A stretch of DNA of 10,718 bases. Source: Syntrophaceae bacterium UBA7544. Its GTDB lineage: Bacteria > Desulfobacterota > Syntrophia > Syntrophales > Smithellaceae. Of the stretch, positions 1-7,088 are shown in pieces. How positions within the stretch are numbered: position 1 is the first letter of the stretch; each line of letters opens with the position of its first letter. A program made the position numbers and the translations under genes. Below the pieces are notes generated by a model. That model made no database searches and had not been told where the DNA came from. It saw only the letters and a program-made list of their open reading frames with translations. The DNA lies in contig DLME01000052.1 of NCBI GenBank assembly GCA_002479215.1, positions 1 through 10,718 of the forward strand, given 5' to 3'.

Positions 1-27
1 GATAATTTTTGTTTTCATTTTTACATT

Positions 28-60
28 AAAAAAGCCCCGCATCGCAAGACGAGAGGCTTT
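28..60 (-). terminator. Intrinsic terminator at end of candidate small RNA
   Basis: On the minus strand AAAGCCUC (53-60) pairs with GGGGCUUU (31-38). After one U-C mismatch the stem continues with CGUC against GAUG and closes on a UUGC tetraloop. It ends in six U residues (28-33), three of them in the stem. The plus-strand direction lacks a comparable U-run. It would also stop any read-through from the transglycosylase gene. Confidence 0.8.
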
Positions 61-115
61 ATCGTATTTCTTAATTCTTTCTTCCTTCCGTCCCGGTCCT
101 TACGGATCCAAGCGT
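28..115 (-). ncRNA. Candidate small RNA, GGA-rich, with own promoter and terminator
   Basis: Predicted transcript of about 88 nt from a start near 115 (7 bases after the TAATAT box) to the U-run at 28-33. Seen in the sequence: five GGA triplets at 107-109, 97-99, 91-93, 87-89 and 83-85. The first two lie in a hairpin in which GGAUCC and GGACC pair (5 bp, one bulged A) around a GUAA tetraloop. A purine-rich single-stranded stretch at about 66-89 follows, then the terminator hairpin. No ATG-initiated reading frame of useful length lies inside. Inference: a free-standing sRNA, or a terminated leader of a gene beyond the left edge. Clustered GGA motifs resemble CsrA-binding RNAs, but only two or three fit the stricter ANGGA form. 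I do not recognise a known family. The promoter and terminator are much better supported than any function. Confidence 0.55.
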
Positions 116-121
116 GAAAAA

Positions 122-150
122 ATATTAACAATATTTAATAATTTTGTCAA
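122..150 (-). promoter_or_regulatory. Strong sigma70-type promoter for the 28-115 RNA
   Basis: The -35 box TTGACA (145-150) is perfect, the spacer is exactly 17 bases, and the -10 box TAATAT (122-127) matches TATAAT at four of six positions. Flanks are very AT-rich. The expected start is about 115. An 11-base palindrome, TTGGCAGCCAA (160-170), sits 9 bases upstream of the -35 box and could be an operator, although a match this short may be chance. Confidence 0.7.
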
Positions 151-221
151 GGAAATAAATTGGCAGCCAAATAATTATCAAATTTTTCGCATTCTTTCCT
201 TGAATGTTCCCTTTGATTTAT

Positions 222-2141
222 CTATTTAACAACTAAAATCTGCCCCGGAGTTATTGTTTTATTTCCAACTAGATTATTCAATTCCATCAACTTGGCGACA
301 TTGATATTGTTTTTTTTGGCAATGCTGTAGAGGTTATCGCCTTTAATGACTATGTATTTGTTCGTTCCTAATTCATCTACATCAGCCGCCGACAATATTT
401 TGTTTGTTATCTTTGATTTCCGCGCTGTCTTTGTTGCATTATCCTTTTTTTCCGGTGAATTAGTGACGTTTTCATTCGGAGATACCTTTAGTACTTGACC
501 TGCACGTATTGTATCCGTTTTTAAGTTGTTCAACTCTTTAATTTGCGCCTCGGTAGTGCCGGAATGCTGCGCAATCAGCTGGAGTGTGTCTCCTCTTTTA
601 ACTTTATATTGTCCTGTAGATATTTGTATTTTATTGTTTTTTTGTCTTGATTTGCCTTTGGCGTAACGCTTTTCTTTAATTAGAGGAATCGTTAAACGTT
701 TTCCGACAACTAATGCTTTTTGAGGATTTAATCTATTATAAGATATTATTCTGGAAACGGGAACTCCATATTTACTGGCAATAGAATTAACCGATTCGCC
801 ACTTTTTACCCGGTGTCTGATAAAAACTGCTCGAGCTAAAAGAAACCGCGGTTTTTCGCTTTCGGGGATTTCACTCGCCACTGAATTAAACTTGGCTAGA
901 GATTCTTTGGGAATCTTTAAATCATATTCCCTATCCGGTGTTATTTTATATCTCAATTCCGAATTAATTAAGTGTAATTTTTCATCCGATACTTCAATTC
1001 TTGACGCAATATCTTCAAGTTTCATTATCTTATTGACTTTAACTGTCTCTACTGTAATTGGCTTTTCCGTACTACCCAAATCGAATCCATATTTTTGCGG
1101 GTTTTTGATTATATGTAATGTTGCCAGAAAGCGGGGAACATAGCGAGATGTTTCTCGCGGCAATAGATTGTACAGATCCCAAAAACGATCAAAGTAATTG
1201 ATGTGCTGTAGTGATATGACCCTGAGCACTTTTCCCTCTCCGCAATTATATGCAGCCAATGCGGTAAGCCAGTCTCCGAACATGTCGTGTAATTCTTTTA
1301 AATAAGCAATCGCCGCCTGAGTAGATTTTTCCACATCCATGCGTTCATCTATCCATTCATCACGGCTCAATCCGTACTTATAACCGGTTGATGGAATAAA
1401 TTGCCACAAACCAAGTGCGCGGGCGCGCGAAAGAGCCTTAATCTTGAAACCGCTTTCCACGAAGGGAAGCCAGGAAAGTTCTTCCGGCATTCTCGCTTTT
1501 TTTAATTCTGTAATTATGACATGATGGTACATCCCGGAGCGCTGATACGCTGCAATAAAAAAATCGCGCTCCAGTGTTTGAAAAGAATGAATTTCTCTTT
1601 CTACAGCCTCATTCATTATTAATGGTATTTCACTGGCTTTACCGCTGGTGGCAGTTTGCTTGGCCGAGTACACCGACAACAAACGCTTAGATATTAATAA
1701 TCGCAGATCATCTTTTTGCCGCGCTATAACCACATCTCCGTCAGCATCAAGGATTAATGCATAAGCTTTATCTAGTGTATTTATTGTATTTTCTACATCA
1801 CCTTTTTCCCAATAATTATCGGCAACTTCCAGTAAATCCAGCGCCTTTTCCATAATATCTTGTTCTTCTTCTGCTTTTTTATCTTTTTGCGCTTTGGCGG
1901 GAGAAAAGAACAGACTTCTCCAACTTCCCTTTGATGAATTATTGTCTTCTTTTTGATTGTCCTCTTTGTTTTCCTCTTTTAAGGATGTATCCCCTTTTTT
2001 TATCACTGAATTCTTGATTGGAGCGTTTTCTTTCTCTTCATGATTTTGATCAATTAAACTTTGAGCAGAACTGAATAAAGGAAAGGCAAAAATTAAAGTA
2101 ACCGCTATAGTTAAAACAACACAGCATTTTTCAATCCTCAT
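222..2141 (-). CDS. mltD: MltD-like membrane-associated/periplasmic lytic murein transglycosylase with LysM repeats
   Basis: 639 residues. Family role: cleaves the MurNAc-GlcNAc bond of peptidoglycan without water, giving 1,6-anhydro-MurNAc ends, in the periplasm. Order of parts: signal peptide (about 1-26, hydrophobic core then SSAQ); a charged Lys/Glu/Asn-rich linker (about 30-95); a helical segment (96-160); the SLT domain (about 205-305) with catalytic Glu229 in FVESGFK, followed by ARALGLWQFIPSTG and AAYNCGEG; a degenerate LysM-like stretch (about 364-410); and three clear LysM repeats (442-487, 511-554, 594-638) for glycan binding. Unlike E. coli MltD there is no lipobox: the only early cysteines are residues 6-7, ahead of the hydrophobic core, so a soluble or signal-anchored form is likely. 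The ATG at 2141 has AAGGAG (2153-2158) 11 bases upstream. It ends in TAG. Family call is firm; the exact MltD name is by architecture. Confidence 0.9.
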   Translation of the reverse strand: MRIEKCCVVLTIAVTLIFAFPLFSSAQSLIDQNHEEKENAPIKNSVIKKGDTSLKEENKEDNQKEDNNSSKGSWRSLFFSPAKAQKDKKAEEEQDIMEKALDLLEVADNYWEKGDVENTINTLDKAYALILDADGDVVIARQKDDLRLLISKRLLSVYSAKQTATSGKASEIPLIMNEAVEREIHSFQTLERDFFIAAYQRSGMYHHVIITELKKARMPEELSWLPFVESGFKIKALSRARALGLWQFIPSTGYKYGLSRDEWIDERMDVEKSTQAAIAYLKELHDMFGDWLTALAAYNCGEGKVLRVISLQHINYFDRFWDLYNLLPRETSRYVPRFLATLHIIKNPQKYGFDLGSTEKPITVETVKVNKIMKLEDIASRIEVSDEKLHLINSELRYKITPDREYDLKIPKESLAKFNSVASEIPESEKPRFLLARAVFIRHRVKSGESVNSIASKYGVPVSRIISYNRLNPQKALVVGKRLTIPLIKEKRYAKGKSRQKNNKIQISTGQYKVKRGDTLQLIAQHSGTTEAQIKELNNLKTDTIRAGQVLKVSPNENVTNSPEKKDNATKTARKSKITNKILSAADVDELGTNKYIVIKGDNLYSIAKKNNINVAKLMELNNLVGNKTITPGQILVVK

Positions 2142-2158
2142 TATTAAACCAGCTCCTT

Positions 2159-2193
2159 AAGCTTTTTCCGAAACAGGCATCGCAGGAATGCTT
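2159..2193 (-). promoter_or_regulatory. Possible hairpin just upstream of the mltD ribosome binding site
   Basis: In the 174-base gap 2142-2315, AAGC and TTCC on one side can pair with GCTT and GGAA on the other, with small bulges and a 15-base loop, ending immediately before the AAGGAG. It might influence translation or mRNA stability. The stem is short and interrupted and could be coincidental. No good promoter or U-tailed terminator was found in the gap, so read-through from prfB is possible. Confidence 0.2.
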
Positions 2194-2315
2194 CTTTTAA
2201 TTTAACTGATAAATGTCTTTTGCAAATATCTTATATCATACTTTTAATTTTTCCCTAAGCTTAATTGCCAATGGCCGGCGTTCTTTTAAGTTCCTGCATG
2301 GGCAAAATTTCCCGG

Positions 2316-3447
2316 CTAGCTATTTTTCAAATCCTTAGGTAAAAAATGTTCCGTCGCACTCATAAGATAGGCGTGGATAAAATCGTCAATATCACCATCA
2401 AGGACTCTGCTAGCATTGCCGTTTTCAATATTCGTCCGGTGATCTTTGACCATTTTGTACGGATGCAGGATGTAAGACCGGATTTGGCTACCCCAGGCAA
2501 TATCCTTCTTCAATTTATTTTCTTCGCTGATCTTTTCCTTCTTCAATTGCAGTTCCCTCTCGTAGAGTCTTGATTTTAGATATTTCATAGCCATCGCTTT
2601 GTTTTTGTGCTGGGATCGTTCGTTCTGACATTGCACAACTATATTTGTAGGTAAATGGGTGATTCTTACGGCTGAATCCGTTTTATTTACATGTTGCCCG
2701 CCTTTTCCACCAGCACGGAAGGTATCTATGCGTAAATCGTTTTCATCGATTTCAATCTTTATATCATCGTCAACTTCCGGATAAACAAAAACGGAAGCAA
2801 ACGAAGTATGACGTCGGGCACCGGCATCAAAAGGAGAGATTCTAACAAGGCGATGAATGCCGATTTCCGCTTTCGCATAACCATAAGCGTACTGACCTTC
2901 CACCGTGAAAGACACGCTTTTAATGCCGGCCTCGTCTCCAGGCTGGCAATCGATGATTTTGGTGGCAAATCCTTTCTTTTCGGCCCAGCGCAAATACATG
3001 CGTAATAACATTTCCGTCCAATCCTGTGCTTCTGTTCCTCCCGCTCCAGCATGGATAGAAACAATTGCGTCCATGGGATCTTGTTCACTGGCCAGCATAA
3101 TTCTTATCTCTTCTTGGCCAACAGCAGAATTTAAATAATCCAGCTCCAGGGACAAATCTTGCAGGACTTGTTCGTCTTTTTCCTGCAAAGCGATTGCCCA
3201 GAGATGTTCAATATCTCTTATTTCCTCCTTGAATTTTTTCCACTTATCCAGAGACTCAGTCAATTTCGTCTTTTTTTGGAGTATTTCTCGCGCATTATTT
3301 TGATTGTCCCAGAATTCTTTTTTTAAAGATAATATTTCCAAATCTTTTATTTTTAGTTCCAGCTCCGGAACGTCAAAGACACTCCCCGATATATTTGATT
3401 CTTTTTTTCAAATCATTTACTGTTTCTTGTATGTTTTCGATTGTCAT
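2316..3447 (-). CDS. prfB: Peptide chain release factor 2 (RF2), expressed through a programmed +1 frameshift
   Basis: RF2 reads UAA and UGA in the ribosomal A site and triggers peptide release. The gene is in two frames: 24 codons from ATG 3447 to CTT (3376-3378), then an in-frame TGA (3373-3375). Shifting +1 at CUU-U continues with GAC and 351 further codons, giving about 376 residues (E. coli 365). The joined protein has the UGA-recognition tripeptide SPF at 204-206 and the catalytic GGQ at 249-251, almost exactly the E. coli positions. The start has a strong GGGAGG (3455-3460) 7 bases upstream, inside the end of lnt, which prfB overlaps by 35 bases; coupled translation is likely. Annotating only the downstream frame, for example from a TTG at 3341, loses the N-terminus. 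The gene ends in TAG, an RF1-only codon. Confidence 0.96.
3372..3387 (-). promoter_or_regulatory. RF2 programmed +1 frameshift site
   Basis: The minus strand reads GGGGAGUGUCUUUGAC: a Shine-Dalgarno-like GGGGAG, a 3-base spacer (UGU), the slippery codon CUU, the stop UGA and a following C. E. coli prfB has the same geometry (AGGGGG, UAU, CUU, UGA, C). In the known mechanism scarce RF2 lets the ribosome pause at UGA and slip forward, so RF2 sets its own level. Function here is inferred from the match. Confidence 0.95.
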
Positions 3448-5014
3448 TTTTTAACCTCCCTTTCCAACTCACTAAAAAATAAAGCATAATTAAAACGAAA
3501 CAGATAACTACCATTATATCACCGTATTGGGCATAAAAAGTCGGTATCTTTACAAATTTTATGTTTCCTTTCAAAGCTTCTCTTTGGAATATTTTTGTTT
3601 GCGCAATTATTTTCCCTCGTGGATCAATAATTCCCGAGACACCTGTATTGGCGGCTCGAACCAAATACAGTCTGGTTTCCACAGCGCGAAATAAGGACAT
3701 GGAAAAGTGCTGAAAGGGTGCTGAGGTCGCGCCAAACCATGCATCATTAGTAATGTTTACCAATAAATCAGCCGATCTTCTTTTATACATTCTGGCGGCA
3801 TTAGGCAAAATTCCTTCGTAACAGATCAAAATTCCGATTTTTCTATCGTCCAAGAGCAAGGGATAGAATCCAGCTCCGGCTGTAAAATCTCCAATTCCGG
3901 CAGTAAGCCCTTTAACGAACGGTAAAATATTTCTTAGAGGGACATATTCACCATAGGGAACTAAATGAACTTTATCATATCGACCTCTGCTTTCACCTGC
4001 GGGGTTCAAAAGGTAGGCGCTGTTAAAATAATCTGCGTACCCTCTTTTCGGCAAATAACTTACTGCACCGAATATAAACCAGCTTTTTGTCTTGACTGCT
4101 AACTGTTTTACTTGTTTCTGCAAATCATTTATATCCAGAAAATTAACCGGGAGAGCAGTTTCCGGCCAGACCAACAATCCCCCTTCTGCCGGAGTATTTT
4201 GCAAAGAAAGACGTTCGTATATATTCACTGTTTCTTTTTGAAATTTTTCGTTCCATTTTATTGATTGATCGATATTGCCTTGAATCAACGCAACTTCCAT
4301 GCTTTTCGCATTATCCATCGCTTTTTCAACATGATTCACTCTAATAACACCGTAGATAAAAACACTGCCTAAAATTAAAAAGACCATGGTAGCCGATATA
4401 ATCGCCTTCTTTGATCTTTTCGCCAGAACATCAAACAAAGATACATTAACCATGACAATCAAAAAAGACAAACCAAAGACTCCTAAAACATCGGCAAATT
4501 GAATAAGGTAGAAATTCAAATACTGGGAGTAGCCAAGATTTTCCCAAGGAAATCCTGTTAAAAAATTCGACTTACAATATTCCAGGCAAATCCACAGGGC
4601 CGGCGCCAATAAAAAAAGAATCTTTCCCCGGAAAAAAACGATAGCTGCAGCAAATAACGCAGTGTAAATGCTTAAATAGCAGGTTAAGAGTAACATCAAA
4701 ATAACACCCAGATATATAGGCAAATAACCATAATTTACAACGACATAAGTAATCCAATATATTATTCCTATATAGCCTGCAATCCCGGTGAGAAAACCCA
4801 AAAGTAACCCTTGTCTGAGGGAAGTGACCTTCCACAATGCGAAAAAAAGAGGAATAAAAGAAACCCAGGCAATTAAGCCAAAGCCATACTTAGGAAAAGA
4901 TAAAAATATAAGCAGCCCACTCAGTAAGGCTAAAATAATTTTATTTTCCAATAATTCGTTATAAAAACTGAAATTGAATTTTTTCACGGAGATGTTTTTG
5001 TTATTCATTTTCAC
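3413..5014 (-). CDS. lnt: Apolipoprotein N-acyltransferase
   Basis: Inner-membrane enzyme that transfers an acyl chain from phospholipid to the N-terminal cysteine of apolipoproteins, the last step of lipoprotein maturation before Lol export. 533 residues from the upstream GTG (5014), 531 from ATG 5008; ATG is more likely, neither has a clear ribosome binding site, and both overlap the end of corC. Residues about 25-225 hold several hydrophobic helices. A carbon-nitrogen hydrolase domain (about 238-490) follows, with the expected triad: Glu285 (VWPETALP), Lys348 (YDKVHLVPYGEYVP) and Cys398 (ILICYE). A last helix lies at about 499-515 with a basic tail. Length fits the family (E. coli 512). 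The corC-lnt neighbourhood is conserved in many proteobacteria. Confidence 0.95.
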   Translation of the reverse strand: MKMNNKNISVKKFNFSFYNELLENKIILALLSGLLIFLSFPKYGFGLIAWVSFIPLFFALWKVTSLRQGLLLGFLTGIAGYIGIIYWITYVVVNYGYLPIYLGVILMLLLTCYLSIYTALFAAAIVFFRGKILFLLAPALWICLEYCKSNFLTGFPWENLGYSQYLNFYLIQFADVLGVFGLSFLIVMVNVSLFDVLAKRSKKAIISATMVFLILGSVFIYGVIRVNHVEKAMDNAKSMEVALIQGNIDQSIKWNEKFQKETVNIYERLSLQNTPAEGGLLVWPETALPVNFLDINDLQKQVKQLAVKTKSWFIFGAVSYLPKRGYADYFNSAYLLNPAGESRGRYDKVHLVPYGEYVPLRNILPFVKGLTAGIGDFTAGAGFYPLLLDDRKIGILICYEGILPNAARMYKRRSADLLVNITNDAWFGATSAPFQHFSMSLFRAVETRLYLVRAANTGVSGIIDPRGKIIAQTKIFQREALKGNIKFVKIPTFYAQYGDIMVVICFVLIMLYFLVSWKGRLKNDNRKHTRNSK

Positions 5015-5825
5015 TATCGGTCTGAAGTTTTCTGATTTTTACTTTTTTGATGCTGCGTTCGTCGGCATTTTCGATTGTAATTTCCAGTCCCTTTATTTGA
5101 TATGTTTCGCCAATCAGAGGAATTCTTCTGGTCGCGTTTAGGATCATACCGCCGAGAGTCTCATATCTTCCTTTTTCCAGACTAATATTTAAATATTCTT
5201 CAATTTTTTCGATTTCCGTTCGTCCATCGACTATAAGGGAACCATCCGCTGATTGCAAAATTCCATCTGTATCCGTATTCGCTTCATGTTCGTCACGAAT
5301 TTCGCCGACAATTTCTTCGAGCAGGTCCTCCAGCGTGACCAGACCTGATGTTCCTCCATATTCATCAATGACAATGGCTATATGTTTTTTATTTTCTTTG
5401 AATTCATAAAACAACAGATGGGTGTTTTTTGTTTCCGGAATATAATATGGTTTGGTTAGCTGAGTTAATATATCTTCTTTTGTAATTTCTTTTGACCAGA
5501 ATTTAAGCAAATCCTTGACATTCAGAATACCAATAATGTTATCGATTGTTCCACGATAAACAGGTATGCGCGTATGCCGCGATTCGATTGCTTCCTTTAT
5601 GATTTCCTCAGTTGTCGCCTCTGTGCTCACAGCGACGATCTGGGTTCTCGGAATCATTATCTCGCGAACTAAAATATGTGTAAACTCTAAAATATTTTCG
5701 ATTATTTCACGGGATGAAAAATCCATCAAGCCATGTTTTTGCGCTTTGGACAAAACTGCTTCAATTTCCTTTTTGATATATTTGGAGTTGCGCCAGAAAA
5801 ATAGTTTAGAGAATATTTCCATCAT
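5001..5825 (-). CDS. corC: CorC/HlyC-type CBS-domain protein
   Basis: 274 residues. Two CBS domains (about 57-110, starting MIPRTQIV, and about 120-178, with IVIDEYGGTSGLVTLEDLLEE) precede a CorC_HlyC domain (about 188-267). There is no DUF21 membrane region, so this is the short soluble CorC/YbeX form rather than a CorB-like transporter. In enterobacteria CorC is tied to Mg/Co efflux; YbeX has also been linked to ribosome and RNA metabolism. The substrate cannot be told here, and 'hemolysin' labels for this family are misleading. ATG 5825 is followed at once by a second ATG; AAGGAG (5840-5845) is 14 bases from the first, rather long. The gene starts 23 bases after the radical SAM gene and overlaps lnt by 8-14 bases, so an operon is likely. 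Confidence 0.9.
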   Translation of the reverse strand: MMEIFSKLFFWRNSKYIKKEIEAVLSKAQKHGLMDFSSREIIENILEFTHILVREIMIPRTQIVAVSTEATTEEIIKEAIESRHTRIPVYRGTIDNIIGILNVKDLLKFWSKEITKEDILTQLTKPYYIPETKNTHLLFYEFKENKKHIAIVIDEYGGTSGLVTLEDLLEEIVGEIRDEHEANTDTDGILQSADGSLIVDGRTEIEKIEEYLNISLEKGRYETLGGMILNATRRIPLIGETYQIKGLEITIENADERSIKKVKIRKLQTDSENE

Positions 5826-5848
5826 ATTTAAAAATATTTCTCCTTAAA

Positions 5849-6721
5849 TTATAAACCGCGCAAATATTCCGGTCTCATGCGACTTACATTTTTTTCTTCT
5901 ATGACCGAACCGATCATTTTCAATATTTTTTCTTTCTCCCGAGGTAAATAAGCCTTTATCGGTAAATAGTTGGAAACATGATTGGAAGTAAAATAGCAAT
6001 TTGTAAAATTGGAATTGGAAATTATCAAATAAAGCTCGCGAATATAACCAAATTTATCCGGTAAAATAAAGCATCCAGCCATGTAATCCTCATATAATTG
6101 AGTATGTGGAACGAGCATCAAAGTAAGCGCGCCCACATAATCCGGATCAATATCGCTCAAAATTCGGGCAGTATCCAATGCGTGTTCAACGCTCTTCTCT
6201 ATCCCGCCTATTCCTAATAGTACTGTAACAGAGAGTGCTATGCCCGCTTCTTTTACACGGCGTGCTGCCGCGACCATTTGTTCGTAAGTTACACCCTTAT
6301 GTATTTTTTGCAGCAATTCAACATTTCCCGTTTCTACACCTAAATAGATTATTTTCAGACCCATCTCTTTTAGTTTTTTAAGCTCATCAATAGGTTTTCT
6401 TAAAATGCTTTTAGCATTGGCATATGTTCCAATGCGTTCAATATTGGGCAGGTTGTTATTAATTAGCTTTAGTATCTCTTCCAGACGCGGCTGCGGTATT
6501 ATCAAGGCATCACCGTCGCACAAAAATACTTTCTTCACATTTCCGAAATTTCGGGCTTCCTGTAAATCCTTCTTAATTTGCTCCAAAGGTTTTATCTTGA
6601 ATTTCTTTTGGCGATAAGTTCCACAAAATGTGCATTTATTATGCGAACAACCGACAGTGACTTGTAATAGCAGGCTATAAGCTTCACTGGGCGGCCTTAT
6701 TATTAATCCTTCATAATCCAT
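5849..6721 (-). CDS. Radical SAM protein of unknown substrate (Elp3/MiaB/NifB-like core)
   Basis: 290 residues. A cysteine cluster near the N-terminus (Cys25, Cys30, Cys33; GCSHNKCTFCG) should hold the 4Fe-4S cluster that cleaves S-adenosylmethionine. The spacing is CX4CX2C rather than the common CX3CX2C, but aromatic Phe32 before the last cysteine fits the superfamily. Other core signs: FLCDGDAL (66-73), IYLGVETG (125-132, the SAM-contact strand), and SVTVLLGIGG (164-173). No B12-binding, TRAM or extra-cluster domain is present, and the protein is short, essentially a bare core with a small C-terminal extension. I cannot name the reaction. It heads the unit with corC, lnt and prfB. The ATG at 6721 is preceded by a purine-rich GAGGG about 13 bases away. 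Confidence 0.88.
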   Translation of the reverse strand: MDYEGLIIRPPSEAYSLLLQVTVGCSHNKCTFCGTYRQKKFKIKPLEQIKKDLQEARNFGNVKKVFLCDGDALIIPQPRLEEILKLINNNLPNIERIGTYANAKSILRKPIDELKKLKEMGLKIIYLGVETGNVELLQKIHKGVTYEQMVAAARRVKEAGIALSVTVLLGIGGIEKSVEHALDTARILSDIDPDYVGALTLMLVPHTQLYEDYMAGCFILPDKFGYIRELYLIISNSNFTNCYFTSNHVSNYLPIKAYLPREKEKILKMIGSVIEEKNVSRMRPEYLRGL

Positions 6722-6783
6722 AATTGATTCTTTTCCCTCTTGCCATCCTAATTTTTTATGGAAGTTAATAAATTGCTTAGAAC

Positions 6784-6810
6784 TTTATATGAACAACATC
6801 TAAAAAGCAA
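6784..6810 (-). promoter_or_regulatory. Probable promoter of the radical SAM-corC-lnt-prfB unit
   Basis: The -10-like TATAAA (6784-6789) lies 15 bases from a -35-like TTGCTT (6805-6810), shorter than ideal. It sits between the tRNA terminator and the radical SAM gene, where a new promoter is needed. The exact boxes are uncertain. Confidence 0.4.
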
Positions 6811-6820
6811 GCCATTGGAC

Positions 6821-6857
6821 AAAAAAAAGGGAGTCGTCATAAAAGCTGACTCCCTTT
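6821..6857 (-). terminator. Intrinsic terminator of the tRNA unit
   Basis: On the minus strand AAAGGGAGTC (6848-6857) pairs perfectly with GACTCCCTTT (6826-6835) around a 12-base loop, then eight T residues (6821-6828). It starts 8 bases after the tRNA-Asp CCA end, so it separates the tRNA genes from the following operon. In the other direction there are only three T residues. Confidence 0.93.
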
Positions 6858-6864
6858 GATTTTC

Positions 6865-6941
6865 TGGCGGGGCCGATGGGACTTGAACCCACGCCCTCCG
6901 GCGTGACAGGCCGGCGTTATAACCAACTTAACTACGACCCC
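6865..6941 (-). tRNA. tRNA-Asp (anticodon GUC)
   Basis: 77 nt including an encoded CCA. The acceptor stem GGGGTCG/CGGCCCC pairs with one U-G wobble and G73 is the discriminator expected for Asp. D stem GTTA/TAAC; anticodon stem CCGGC/GCCGG with loop CTGTCAC (anticodon GTC); T stem GTGGG/CCCAT with loop TTCAAGT. All arms fold as a full cloverleaf. Confidence 0.97.
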
Positions 6942-6987
6942 CAAAAATCATTATAATTTAAATTACAGTTCGTTGAATTAACATTTA

Positions 6988-7063
6988 TGGTAGGCGGAAC
7001 AGGACTCGAACCTGTGACATCCACGGTGTAAGCGTGGCGCTCTCCCAGCTGAGCTACCCGCCC
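6988..7063 (-). tRNA. tRNA-Val (anticodon UAC)
   Basis: 76 nt including an encoded CCA. The acceptor stem GGGCGGG/TCCGCCT has G-U wobbles at both ends; discriminator A73. D stem GCTC/GAGC; anticodon stem CCACG/CGTGG with loop CTTACAC (anticodon TAC, reads GUA and probably other GUN codons); T stem ACAGG/CCTGT with loop TTCGAGT. It lies 46 bases before tRNA-Asp, and the two are probably one transcript. Confidence 0.97.
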
Positions 7064-7088
7064 GCAATTCATCAAAAACGCTGTGAGG

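Noticed and set aside
1..18. ATG at 18 on the minus strand starting MKTKII, possible next gene running off the left edge
   Set aside because: Only six codons are visible and there is no ribosome binding site; it lies 10 bases after a strong terminator. If real, the 28-115 RNA would be its leader, but the window cannot show it.
28..115. Match to a c-di-GMP-I (GEMM) riboswitch, because of a GNRA hairpin followed by GGGACG
   Set aside because: The conserved GGGCAAACC and GCAAAGCC segments and the second helix are missing.
180..221. Small inverted repeat CATTC/GAATG after the mltD stop as a terminator
   Set aside because: Only a 5-bp stem and no following U-run on the minus strand.
2270..2315. 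GC-rich GCCGGC/GGG...CCC pairings after prfB as a terminator
   Set aside because: Stems are 3-4 bp and no T-run follows.
2316..3341. prfB as a shorter gene starting at TTG 3341
   Set aside because: The upstream frame with a strong ribosome binding site and the canonical frameshift site shows the real start is 3447.
3373..3375. In-frame TGA in prfB as a pseudogene or sequencing error
   Set aside because: It sits in the exact RF2 recoding context and the downstream protein is intact, with SPF and GGQ.
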